Below are positions 1 through 7,885 of a stretch of DNA of 64,000 nucleotides, piece by piece. The stretch spans positions 101,680 through 165,679 of the forward strand of contig NZ_JACJSM010000009.1 of the NCBI RefSeq assembly GCF_014698145.1, read 5' to 3'. The translations under genes were made by a program, and so were the position numbers. The number at the start of each line of letters is the position of its first letter. Position 1 is the first letter of the stretch. Origin of the DNA: Oscillatoria sp. FACHB-1406 (lineage in GTDB: Bacteria; Cyanobacteriota; Cyanobacteriia; Cyanobacteriales; Spirulinaceae). The notes under the pieces are model-generated. The model ran no database searches. It was not told where the DNA came from and saw nothing but the letters and a program-made list of their open reading frames with translations.

Positions 1-191
1 ACGACACCGCCGATTTGACGGCCGTCGCCGGTACTAATCCCGAAACTGGGGCCGACACCGATGTAACTCCCGTAGGCGGCTTGGGCGAAGGCTGGTTTGG
101 GGGCAATCGCTGTAGCAAGTGTTGCCAAAGCAACGGCGATGCTAGCTACCGCACTTCCGTTGGCTCGAAATTGGACTCGAAAACGTTTCAT
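1..191 (-). CDS. Secreted/outer-membrane-type protein, N-terminal fragment
   Basis: The reading frame starts with ATG at 191 on the minus strand and runs off the left edge of the window, so only about 63 residues are visible. They show a basic start (MKRFRVQF), a long alanine-rich hydrophobic stretch and a signal-peptidase-like site (AFAQA), followed by glycine- and aromatic-rich sequence (AAYGSYIGVGPSFGI). Such mature starts are typical of small cyanobacterial outer-membrane beta-barrel proteins. The signal peptide is seen directly; the barrel is inference because the rest of the gene is missing. Confidence 0.6.
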   Translation of the reverse strand, partial: MKRFRVQFRANGSAVASIAVALATLATAIAPKPAFAQAAYGSYIGVGPSFGISTGDGRQIGGV

Positions 192-257
192 CAGAGTTTT
201 CCCTTCACGCGCGATGCGAACTCGATTCGCTGTTTGAGCCGATTTTAGCTGTAATTT

Positions 258-602
258 TTACGATTGGGAAGATTGAGGGGCGATGAGTAATTTGTAGACG
301 GCGAAGAGTAAAATACCTGCGATCGCTAAGCTGGCTAAGGCAGAGACGAGTTGCAGTACGGTTTTGAGAAGGGACACGGCAACCAGCACGCAGACAACGA
401 TCGCGATCGCCTTTCCGCCTTGTGGTAAATTAGCGAACCAAGAGCGCACTTGTAACCCCAAGGGAGGTAAACTCTTTCCCGTCTCTGCATCGGGGTTCTG
501 CGGCGCGCGGTGAGTTGTCGGCAAAGGCGCGGGAATCGGGTCGATTTCGACTTCGACTTTGCGGGCTTCAGTTTCCCAATCGGGCTGATTTTCTGGATTC
601 AT
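258..602 (-). CDS. Conserved-type small membrane protein, function unknown
   Basis: 114 residues starting at ATG 602. The first 50 residues are polar and proline-rich (PIPAPLPTTHRAP). Residues about 65-108 form two closely spaced hydrophobic segments (AIAIVVCVLVAVSLL and LASLAIAGILLFAVYKLL), so the protein is probably a membrane hairpin with a cytoplasmic N-terminal tail. I recognise no catalytic motif. It lies between the partial envelope protein and the phosphatidyltransferase, on the same strand as both but with gaps of more than 60 bp, so co-transcription is uncertain. Confidence 0.65.
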   Translation of the reverse strand: MNPENQPDWETEARKVEVEIDPIPAPLPTTHRAPQNPDAETGKSLPPLGLQVRSWFANLPQGGKAIAIVVCVLVAVSLLKTVLQLVSALASLAIAGILLFAVYKLLIAPQSSQS

Positions 603-752
603 GTAACGGGGGCTGAGTGATGAAGGCTGAATTCTGTACGATCTGCATTCTTACTGCATTATAAATAATAGAGCGGGAAGGTACGGGCGGTCATCGGTAC
701 TATTGCCCGGTGCGCGCTACGCGATCGCTGCTGGTTGAAGGTTAGGGGCAAT

Positions 753-1349
753 TCAATTTAGCTGCATTTGTCGCAATTGTAGAGCGTGTTTGAAACTTAA
801 AACATCGTGCGTCCAAACGGGCAAAATTGAGGTCATGGCAATTTCTTCGAGGGTGTGAAGAATGCCGATGATAATGGCAAGCCACAGCGTTACACCGCTA
901 TAGTGGAAACCGAAGAGCGCGATCGCGGCGATAAATAAAGATAAGCCCCAAAGTTTCGCCGAATAAGTGTGATAGCTCGCGGGTTTACCGTATTTAAGCA
1001 AGTTAGCAACCCACCACCATAATTGCACGAAAACGACAGTCAGCAGCGGAATGCGAAAGACAGCGATCGCGTCCGGACGAACCAGCAGCGCGCTTGCACT
1101 CACGCACGCATAAAGCGCTACATCCGCCCAACTGTCGGCTTGGCGCAGTTTTGCGGTGCTGACATCCAGGCGACGCGCGATAACCCCATCAAAGATATCG
1201 GAGAGGAAGGCGGCGACAAAGGCCACAATAAATAACTGGCTTGTGTTGCCATCGAAGGCATCGGCGAGTAACACTGGAGCCAGACAAAAGCGCAGCAGAA
1301 CCAGAGAAGTGGGGAGATAGGGCAGAAGTTTAGTTAATTCGGCTAACAT
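753..1349 (-). CDS. CDP-alcohol phosphatidyltransferase family protein
   Basis: 198-residue membrane protein with about five hydrophobic segments. Residues about 51-76 carry the family signature: DIFDGVIARR followed by DSWAD, giving the metal-binding and substrate-binding aspartates of the DxxDGxxAR...D...D motif. Members transfer a phospho-alcohol from CDP-diacylglycerol or the reverse, making phospholipids such as phosphatidylglycerol phosphate in the cytoplasmic membrane. One motif position is unusual: the glycine normally four residues before the third aspartate is a leucine (LRQADSWAD). The substrate cannot be fixed from sequence. The length is close to that of small PgsA-like enzymes. 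ATG 1349 is the natural start. Confidence 0.8.
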   Translation of the reverse strand: MLAELTKLLPYLPTSLVLLRFCLAPVLLADAFDGNTSQLFIVAFVAAFLSDIFDGVIARRLDVSTAKLRQADSWADVALYACVSASALLVRPDAIAVFRIPLLTVVFVQLWWWVANLLKYGKPASYHTYSAKLWGLSLFIAAIALFGFHYSGVTLWLAIIIGILHTLEEIAMTSILPVWTHDVLSFKHALQLRQMQLN

Positions 1350-1573
1350 AAGGCGGCTGAAGGGCGATTTATGAGGATAGTTTTACTGTCGCAACAATGC
1401 TCTCAATCCTCAAGACGCGATCGCCCAGTTTGCCCAAGAGTCCATCGCGCTCTAACTTCAGCCTTCCTAAAACTTCCTTTTCTGTTGCTTTATTCAGGGA
1501 CAGTTTAAACTTTTGTCCCTAATTCCTCATGCTGTTGAAGTCCGCATCACGAACGAAGATTAAAACAAACCGC

Positions 1574-2644
1574 TTAATCGTCCATCTGCCACGGTTCGAG
1601 GAGGTTATTTTCGTCGAAGATATTTTTCGGGCGCAAAATTAACACGACTTCGCCGAGGATTTCGCTGTGGGCAGGTTCGGGGAACCATTGCACCTCAAGT
1701 TCTCCTTCCCGTTCGACGAGAAAGTATCCTTTCACATCCCAATCGAGCGATCGCCGATCGACAATAATAACGACGGTTTCCAATCGTCCTCCTTGCACGT
1801 TCGGCAAGCGATCGCTCTCACATAAGATAGCAACGGGATCGCCTGCCTTTAAAATCGCCTGCCAGCCGGGAACGGGGATAAACGCCCCCTCTCCTGAATA
1901 TTTCACCATCCCAAAGGGTTGGATTTTTTCGGCTGAAGGAACTGCATCAAATTGCGATCGCGCCAAGGGCAATTCTCCCGCTACGGGAATAATATGGGCG
2001 AGTTCCTCTTCCTCTTCCAAGCGATAGAGCGGCAGCATCGGCGCGCGCGCCGCAGAAACGACCGTAAAATCGCTCAATAACTGCTCGATTTTCTCCCGAG
2101 CGGTGTTACTACTAGCAAATTTTAACCCCCGTGCGATCAGACGCGATCGCTCCTGTAAATCTTTCTTCTCCCGCGCTCGCTTCCAGCTTTGATACGCTAC
2201 CGCATCCCCCGGAGCAGGTGTAAATCCTTCTGGCGGCAAACTGAAGCGCGAAAACTCCTTCATCGCCCGCGCGACATCCTTAGCATCATCGACATCCAGG
2301 CGCTTCTCCATCGCCAATTCCGCCGCCGCTAAGCGCTGACTGGCATTGAGGACTCGAAACTCGTACAGCACATCGCTGCGCGGCCCCTTAAAATAGGCTT
2401 GCATCTCCTCAGAAATTTCGGCTTGAAGCAAGCTTTCGTACACTTGCGCCGCAACGATGACGAGATTTTGATAGCTGCCCTCAATCCCCGTCTCTTCAAA
2501 AATTGTCGAAGCTAAATAGCCTGCTTTTTGCAACTGCGAGCAGGCGCGCCCCCATTCCACCCACGTTCCTTCTTTGCGGCGCAATTGGAATAGCAGTTCT
2601 CTGGCGGTTTCTTCGGAAAGGGAGGAAGGCTGAGGCTCGGTCAT
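1574..2644 (-). CDS. raf1: RuBisCO accumulation factor 1
   Basis: 356 residues. The N-terminal half (about 10-200) is helical and contains WVEWGRACSQLQKAGY, EETGIEG and the RAREKKDLQERSRLIARGL stretch; the C-terminal third (about 205-350) is beta-rich with PLYRLEEEEELAHIIPVAGEL. This two-domain layout (alpha helical plus beta dimerisation domain) is that of Raf1, the chaperone that clamps RbcL dimers and hands them to RbcS during Form IB RuBisCO assembly in the cytosol. The length matches cyanobacterial Raf1. It starts at ATG 2644 and is divergent from hemJ. No rbc genes lie in this window, as is common for raf1. Confidence 0.9.
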   Translation of the reverse strand: MTEPQPSSLSEETARELLFQLRRKEGTWVEWGRACSQLQKAGYLASTIFEETGIEGSYQNLVIVAAQVYESLLQAEISEEMQAYFKGPRSDVLYEFRVLNASQRLAAAELAMEKRLDVDDAKDVARAMKEFSRFSLPPEGFTPAPGDAVAYQSWKRAREKKDLQERSRLIARGLKFASSNTAREKIEQLLSDFTVVSAARAPMLPLYRLEEEEELAHIIPVAGELPLARSQFDAVPSAEKIQPFGMVKYSGEGAFIPVPGWQAILKAGDPVAILCESDRLPNVQGGRLETVVIIVDRRSLDWDVKGYFLVEREGELEVQWFPEPAHSEILGEVVLILRPKNIFDENNLLEPWQMDD

Positions 2645-2792
2645 TACAGTTATCAGTTAACCTATCAACCCATAATAGTAACTTGCTTTCGAGACAGGCT
2701 GAAGCTTCGATCGCGCGATCGCCCTGAAGGTAAACTTTTTTGAAGTCCTCGCCCCCGAAGCCGCGAAAGAGTTGCGATCGCACTATATCCTG

Positions 2793-2821
2793 GTAGGGGC
2801 ATAGCACTGCAATGCCCCTAC
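2793..2821. repeat. 10-bp inverted repeat (GTAGGGGCAT / ATGCCCCTAC)
   Basis: GTAGGGGCAT at 2793-2802 and ATGCCCCTAC at 2812-2821 are perfect inverse complements around a 9-nt loop. It lies in the raf1-hemJ divergent spacer and overlaps an in-frame upstream ATG at 2812, which argues for the downstream hemJ start. The 18-base word with the left arm and loop recurs inverted at 27208-27225, so this is a dispersed repeat rather than a gene-specific site. Confidence 0.6.
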
Positions 2822-2859
2822 TACAACGCATCATAAACCTGAATTTAACAATCGCAATT

Positions 2860-3420
2860 ATGGCTTATCAATGGTTTAAAGCATTTCACATTATCGGCAT
2901 CGTCGTTTGGTTTGCCGGACTTTTTTATCTAGTACGTCTGTTCGTGTATCACGCCGAAGCCAACGATAAACCGGAACCCGCGCGCTCCATCCTCAAGGAA
3001 CAGTACGAGTTGATGGAAAAACGCCTCTACTACATCATCACCAATCCGGGAATGTACGTCACCGTAGCAATGGCGATTGGTTTGCTTTGGAGCCAACCGA
3101 GCTTTCTTCACGATTGGTGGTTGCACGTCAAACTAGGGTTCGTGGTGCTGTTAATCGGCTACCATCACTATTGCAAGCGGATCATGAAAAAGTTAGCCGC
3201 TGGCGAATGCAATTGGACGGGACAGCAGTTCCGCATTATGAACGAAGCGCCGACGGTATTATTAGTTGCGATCGTACTGCTAGCTGTATTTAAAAATAGT
3301 TTACCCCTCAATTGGACGACTTGGGCGATCGCGGCGATGGTCGTAGCGATGGCTGCCGGAATCCAACTCTACGCGAAAAAGCGCCGTCAGGATCGCGAAA
3401 AGCTAGAAAGTGCCGCGTGA
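2860..3420 (+). CDS. hemJ: Protoporphyrinogen IX oxidase, HemJ type
   Basis: 186 residues from ATG 2860 (MAYQWFKAFHIIGIVVWFAG). Four to five hydrophobic helices, an early histidine in FKAFHIIG, the FAGLFYLVRLFVYHAE segment and KLGFVVLLIGYHHY are the features of HemJ, the membrane haem-binding oxidase that converts protoporphyrinogen IX to protoporphyrin IX for haem and chlorophyll synthesis in most cyanobacteria. An upstream in-frame ATG at 2812 would add 16 residues but sits inside a repeat hairpin, and family members begin near MAYxWFKAFH, so 2860 is preferred. It is divergent from raf1. Confidence 0.9.
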   Translation: MAYQWFKAFHIIGIVVWFAGLFYLVRLFVYHAEANDKPEPARSILKEQYELMEKRLYYIITNPGMYVTVAMAIGLLWSQPSFLHDWWLHVKLGFVVLLIGYHHYCKRIMKKLAAGECNWTGQQFRIMNEAPTVLLVAIVLLAVFKNSLPLNWTTWAIAAMVVAMAAGIQLYAKKRRQDREKLESAA

Positions 3421-3486
3421 CGAATGATGAGTTACATTTCGACAGGCGCTCGACTGAGCTTGCTGAAGTCTCAACGATCGCGAATT

Positions 3487-3614
3487 ACGCCTAATGTGAA
3501 TTAGAAGCTAGAAATATCGCTCTTACTATTCTTTATCCCCTCGCCCACCGATTGGGAGAGGGGCTGGGGGTGAGGGAAATCAAGATTTTTGGGTAATGCA
3601 CATCAGACGTGAAT
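3487..3614 (+). repeat. Dispersed MITE-like repeat, copy 1 (short form)
   Basis: The copy begins ACGCCTAATGTGAATTA and ends TAATGCACATCAGACGT. The two ends are imperfect inverse complements (consensus ACGYCTRATGTGMATTA). The same ends bound copies at 38221-38370 (inverted) and 48353-48506. This copy lacks most of the internal CCCCTTTAGTAAGGGGGG segment present in the others. It fills most of the gap between hemJ and the sugar symporter. Mobility is inferred from dispersal and terminal symmetry only. Confidence 0.7.
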
Positions 3615-3681
3615 TAGAAATTCTGAGGGGGTGAATAAGAGCATTGCTTGCAAACTTTAAGTCAGTGCTATTCATTCTTCC

Positions 3682-5121
3682 CTACTCATTATTCATTAAT
3701 TCACTCTTCCCCCGATGGCGTTCGTCCAATTGCAAGCGAATTTGCGCGTGAATCTCTCGGGTGAGGGGATAGAAATAAGCGAGAACCAAACCGCAAATAA
3801 GGGAAAGAGTGGGGAGAGGGCCAATAGAAAAACGAATCAGAGAAACAACATTGTCGGGTTGTTCTGCTATGGGAAGTTTAGCATCGTAACCCGCCCAGCC
3901 CAAACCGGCTAATAATACGGTTACGGCAAGACCTAAACAAACCTTTTGTACGAAAGTAATAAAACTGTAGAATATCCCCTCGCGTCGCTGTCCGGTATTA
4001 AGTTCGTCCAACTCAATCACATCGGGTAACATCGACCAAGGAACGAGATAAGCAATCGATACCCCAAACCCCGCCATCACTGCTAAAGCGTACATCAATC
4101 CGACTTGTTCGGGTTGCAGGAAATACAATCCCGCTTGAGCAATAATCCAAAGCGTCATCCCCATAAAATAAATACCGCGTTTGCCGAAACGCTGGCTCAG
4201 ACGACTCCACACGGGCAGCATCGCCATTGCAGTAACTTGAACGCAGAGAATCACAGTTCCCTCAATTAATGGATTATCAATCTGCATTCGGTTGCGAATG
4301 AAGTAGGGAATAATTGAGGCGGTAAACTGGACGCTAAGCCAGGAACAAAGATAAATTCCCACCACAAACAGGAAAGGGCGATTGCGAAAGACGATGCGGA
4401 GTTGTTCGAGAATCGGGAGGGAAACGGGCGTTTCGATTTCGGGGTGGGTAATGGCGACGGATAGCGCGCGTCTGTGCGTTCCCCAAACGCAGAGGTAGAT
4501 GGGGATGACGGAGATGAGTGCGAGGACGATCCCCATAATGAAGTATTGTTGCTGAGGATCGGCGATTAAGCGGCGAATCAGGTAGTTAAAGATGACGATG
4601 GAAAGGATGCTACCGCCAATCGAGAAAAAGAAGCGAAAACTATTGAGGTTGGTGCGTTCGTCGTAGTCTTGGGTGAGTTCCGGGGTGAGGGAGGTGTAGG
4701 GGACGTTGACGACAGTATAGAAGGAGTTGAAGAGGATCGAGATAATGGTGTAATAGAAAAAGAGTCCCCATTGATTGGCTGCGGAGAAGGGAACAATCCA
4801 TTGGAGGAAGAAAAATAGACCAAAGGGAATTGCACCGTATATCATCCAAGGATAGCGCCGTCCCCAACGTTGGTTTTGGGTGCGATCGCTCATAACCCCG
4901 ACAAAGGGATCGTTAATCGCATCCCACACCTTCCCGACGAATTGACTCGCGCCCGCCAGGAAAGGCGTTAATCCGGCAACATCAGTGAGAAAGGGCGAGA
5001 GGTAAAATACCAAAATATTGGCGGTGATGGCAGCACCTAAGTCCCCCGAACCGAAGGAAAGTTTGGTTAGAAAGCTTAGTTTTTCTCGCTCTGGGGATTT
5101 GGGGACGATCGGCTCGCTCAT
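3682..5121 (-). CDS. MFS sugar:cation symporter (GPH/MelB-like)
   Basis: About 479 residues with twelve hydrophobic segments. GSGDLGAAITANILVFYLSPFLTDVAGL near the N-terminus, then DPFVGVMSDRTQNQRWGRRYPWM (about 77-100) and VNVPYTSLTPELTQDYDERTNLNSFR, are hallmarks of the glycoside-pentoside-hexuronide:cation symporter family. Members take up sugars with Na+ or H+ across the inner membrane. The substrate cannot be told. ATG 5121 (MSEPIVPKSPEREKLSF) fits better than an upstream frame start at 5148 because the extra residues look random. The gene stands alone, with repeats on both sides. Confidence 0.85.
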   Translation of the reverse strand: MSEPIVPKSPEREKLSFLTKLSFGSGDLGAAITANILVFYLSPFLTDVAGLTPFLAGASQFVGKVWDAINDPFVGVMSDRTQNQRWGRRYPWMIYGAIPFGLFFFLQWIVPFSAANQWGLFFYYTIISILFNSFYTVVNVPYTSLTPELTQDYDERTNLNSFRFFFSIGGSILSIVIFNYLIRRLIADPQQQYFIMGIVLALISVIPIYLCVWGTHRRALSVAITHPEIETPVSLPILEQLRIVFRNRPFLFVVGIYLCSWLSVQFTASIIPYFIRNRMQIDNPLIEGTVILCVQVTAMAMLPVWSRLSQRFGKRGIYFMGMTLWIIAQAGLYFLQPEQVGLMYALAVMAGFGVSIAYLVPWSMLPDVIELDELNTGQRREGIFYSFITFVQKVCLGLAVTVLLAGLGWAGYDAKLPIAEQPDNVVSLIRFSIGPLPTLSLICGLVLAYFYPLTREIHAQIRLQLDERHRGKSELMNNE

Positions 5122-5295
5122 GGCTTGTATGCAAACGTCAAAACTCATCGTTGGGGCGAATTTTGAATGGAAGCTTTACGTTGCGTGCAAATGTACGCTC
5201 CGCTCAACCTGCCCCTCGTATCTTTATTAAGAGTAGCTGAATAATTGATAATTGAAAATTGACAATGGATAACGTCTTGAAGAATGAAGAGTTTG

Positions 5296-5326
5296 AAGTA
5301 GGGCTTGGGTAAATCAAGCCCTACTT
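5296..5326. repeat. 12-bp perfect inverted repeat upstream of symporter
   Basis: AAGTAGGGCTTG (5296-5307) pairs perfectly with CAAGCCCTACTT (5315-5326) across a 7-nt loop. It lies upstream of the symporter start and downstream of the small gene ending its coding at 5428, so it is not an obvious terminator for either (no T-run). Its GTAGGG-type arms resemble other dispersed hairpins in this window. Confidence 0.6.
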
Positions 5327-5427
5327 AACAAAATGCAATCCAAAATCTTAAGAAAATATTAAATTGAATGAACTTTTTTTCACGGACAACAGTTGTGCGA
5401 GCATGGCTCTACTTATCGTCGCCACTC

Positions 5428-5649
5428 TCAAACCTGTTGGAGAATTAAGGTAGAGAGTTGCGCGACGGTTAACGCAGAAGAGCGAGAGGTTTCACCACAG
5501 CGATCGCGATTTAAGGTGAGGTTGTCGAGGGCTTGAGTCAAAACCGAAATCTCATCCAGGAGAACATTCGTGCGGCTAACAAATTGAGCCGTTAATCCTT
5601 CGACTTGAGCAACATTTTCCTTAACGCTTGTTAATGTTTGTTCGTTCAT
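5428..5649 (-). CDS. Small helical protein, function unknown
   Basis: 73 residues from ATG 5649 (MNEQTLTSVKENVAQVEGL). The sequence has heptad-like spacing of hydrophobic residues (VAQVEGLTAQFVSRTNVLLDEISVL without prolines), so a short amphipathic coiled coil is likely. No known family is recognised and no strong ribosome site is visible. It is flanked by non-coding DNA on both sides. The composition fits a real gene, but the evidence is modest. Confidence 0.45.
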   Translation of the reverse strand: MNEQTLTSVKENVAQVEGLTAQFVSRTNVLLDEISVLTQALDNLTLNRDRCGETSRSSALTVAQLSTLILQQV

Positions 5650-5747
5650 GGGGCTAAATCTTTATTTTTCTAAACAATTTTTATTGTAAGCACTGTATGC
5701 TACTCGAAAAATTTCTTAAAGAGAATTACCAAAAGGAGTAGATGGTT

Positions 5748-6272
5748 TCAATCCCCCAGCCGAAAAGAACTCCAGAACGCTTTAAATTCCTGCTCGGCAC
5801 GCTGATAAGTTTGTTCCTTCTCTAGAAGGGCTGTTTGGGAAATTTCGCCATCCTCGTATTGCTTGCGGGCAAGTTCGAGCTCCAGCTTTTTGAGTTCGTA
5901 GTCTTGATGTCTCAAGGTTCCTTCGATCGCGCCAGTCCAGTTGAAAAAGCCAAGATGTTGCGTTTCCCAGTCTGTATTACCAATTCCCGCTAGTTCGGGG
6001 CTTTTTTCGGTTAAGCGAATAAAGCTTGACAGAGCGCCTTTAATCTGAGTCAGTCGTTCTAAAGCACTGGGGAAGGAGAAGCGATCGCGCAATGTCTCTT
6101 CCACCGACTCATCGGGAGAAATGGGGGAAAGTTGCGGCGCTTCAACCTCGGCACGCGCTAGGGCAGAAAAACGCGGCGGACTCTCTAAAATTGCCAAACC
6201 CATGAGGGGAAGCAGCAACAACCCACTCATACCGGCGACAGCGATCGGTTTTTTGAGGATGGGGAACATCAT
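5748..6272 (-). CDS. Secreted or membrane-anchored helical protein, unknown
   Basis: 174 residues from ATG 6272. Residues 6-28 are hydrophobic (IAVAGMSGLLLLPLMGLAIL) and are followed by SALARAEVEAP, a plausible signal-peptidase site, so export is likely. The mature part is charged; its C-terminal half (about 120-170) is a continuous predicted helix rich in E, K and Q (LKKLELELARKQYEDGEISQTALLEKEQTYQRAEQ in two pieces), possibly a coiled coil. I recognise no family. The next gene upstream is transcribed in the same direction but starts elsewhere, so it may be a single-gene unit. Confidence 0.6.
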   Translation of the reverse strand: MMFPILKKPIAVAGMSGLLLLPLMGLAILESPPRFSALARAEVEAPQLSPISPDESVEETLRDRFSFPSALERLTQIKGALSSFIRLTEKSPELAGIGNTDWETQHLGFFNWTGAIEGTLRHQDYELKKLELELARKQYEDGEISQTALLEKEQTYQRAEQEFKAFWSSFRLGD

Positions 6273-6585
6273 GACCTTTCCACGAGCAACTTACTCAATA
6301 TTTCTTCGACGGGAGATTAACCCGATCCGGATATTTTTCCCAAATCGAGCGATCGACTTTTCTGGCGATCGCTCGCAAACCCGATCGCGGTATAATCCCA
6401 ATTCTCCGAGTTCGGACGACACATCTTGAGGCTGAAACTCCTAATAGATATAGGTTTCTTAATTTTTAATTTCTAATTGATATAAATGTCTACTCTATCG
6501 CTCTGCCAACAAAAAAGAGCCAAAATTCGAGAATAGCTTCCGAACTTCTGACTCCGGTAATTCTTCTAAAGGCTAATCGGAAATC

Positions 6586-7683
6586 TTACTTCTGCGTTAA
6601 AGTAATGCGAGTTTGAGCAGTTTGCGAACCATTATTCGCGATCGCGGTGACGTTATAGCGAATGCCTGCCGTCAGAATCAGCGGACGCGGTACGGGAACC
6701 GTAAATGTACCGTTGCTATCGGCCGTCACCGTCGTACTGACTAAGGTGCTTTCGCCGAATAGCGTCGGGCTAGTAACTACCACGCGCACTCCAGCATTCG
6801 GCTGCGTTTGTCCGATCAAAGTAAAGCCTTGGCTGGCAATGATACCGCCATCTTGGTGACTCGTAAAACTCGGTTGTAAGTTAACGAGGGTTGTTGTGGT
6901 AGGTTGCTGTGGTGTTGTGGTAGGTTGCTGGGGCGTAGTCATCGGCTGTCCCGGCGTTGTCGGTGTAGTTTGAACTTGCGTTACCTGCGTCGAAGCAACA
7001 TTCGGTTGGAAGGCAACAGCTTGGGATGCAGCATTATATACAGCTTTGCCATCGCGCTCCAAGCGACCGATGACAATACCTTCATTAAAGCGATCGCCCG
7101 CATTCAAATTCAGCGTCGCCACATAAACCCCCGATGAAACTTCTTGAGCGGGAATTCGCCGCATCGTCGTACCATCTAAAATCAAGACCGACGCTTGCGC
7201 GCCCGGAGTGCCGTTAATCGTTGCTAAAAAGGTTGAACCGGAACCGAGGGCAGTCGTCTGACCATTGTGCGATACTGAAGTAATATCGAGCGCGGCTCTC
7301 GGTTGCTCGACTTGGAAACTCCAGTTGGCGGCAAATCCTTGACCGTTGGTATTTTTAAACTCTACCCGTACCTGATTTTCTCCCGGACGTAGAGCTTGAG
7401 TAGGGCGGTAACTAAAGAAGTTACCGGTGATGACGCTTTGACTGGTTACGTCTTGGTTGTTGACAAAAATCTTTACCGATTGCATATCGATTCTTCCGGT
7501 GCTGGCATCAAAAGAACCGTAGATCGAACTATCGGAAGAAACGTTTTGGCTGTTAACCGTGGGATTGACATTTGTTACCTGTTGCGCTACGGCTATGGGT
7601 GCAATGGCAACCGGCGCGATCGCAAAGCCCGCGATCGCGAACAGATTAAGACAAGTGTTTCTAACCGATCGAATAGTCTTCAT
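6586..7683 (-). CDS. Secreted protein with Ig-like/fibronectin-like beta domains
   Basis: 365 residues. An N-terminal signal peptide (LFAIAGFAIAPVAIAPIAVAQQ) is clear. Residues about 35-128 (SSIYGSFD, VKIFVNNQDVT, RPGENQVRVEFKN, NWSFQV) look like an Ig-like or BACON-type repeat. A second beta region covers about 130-225. A Thr/Pro/Gln linker follows (TPTTPGQPMTTPQQPTTTPQ, about 238-265, containing tandem QPTTTPQ units), and a final Ig-like module begins at about 270 (GGIIASQGFTLIGQTQPNAG). It is an exported envelope or extracellular protein, perhaps adhesive or polysaccharide-associated; the function is unknown. ATG 7683 is the only plausible start. Confidence 0.7.
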   Translation of the reverse strand: MKTIRSVRNTCLNLFAIAGFAIAPVAIAPIAVAQQVTNVNPTVNSQNVSSDSSIYGSFDASTGRIDMQSVKIFVNNQDVTSQSVITGNFFSYRPTQALRPGENQVRVEFKNTNGQGFAANWSFQVEQPRAALDITSVSHNGQTTALGSGSTFLATINGTPGAQASVLILDGTTMRRIPAQEVSSGVYVATLNLNAGDRFNEGIVIGRLERDGKAVYNAASQAVAFQPNVASTQVTQVQTTPTTPGQPMTTPQQPTTTPQQPTTTTLVNLQPSFTSHQDGGIIASQGFTLIGQTQPNAGVRVVVTSPTLFGESTLVSTTVTADSNGTFTVPVPRPLILTAGIRYNVTAIANNGSQTAQTRITLTQK

Positions 7684-7862
7684 ATAACATCTAACTCCTG
7701 CTTGTGAAGGCTCCCTCTACGTTGCCCATCATCTTCTCACAAGCCTTGACATCTTGAAATCCTTCGAGAGTTCGAGAGAAAGGCAGATGTTCGGCTGGTT
7801 AATATCTCTAGCGACGAAAAAATCCTCTAAGGGTTCCCACAGGAATCGGGAGGTGAGTGATG

Positions 7863-7885
7863 AATTACGAATTACGAATTACGAA
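7863..7885. repeat. Heptamer array (ATTACGA units) overlapping a stop codon
   Basis: Three tandem copies of ATTACGA/TTCGTAA overlap the 3' end of the aminotransferase gene. On the coding strand they encode its last residues VIRNS and the stop codon TAA. The same unit recurs at 11251-11335. This matches the short tandemly repeated repetitive (STRR) heptamers known from cyanobacteria. Confidence 0.7.
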
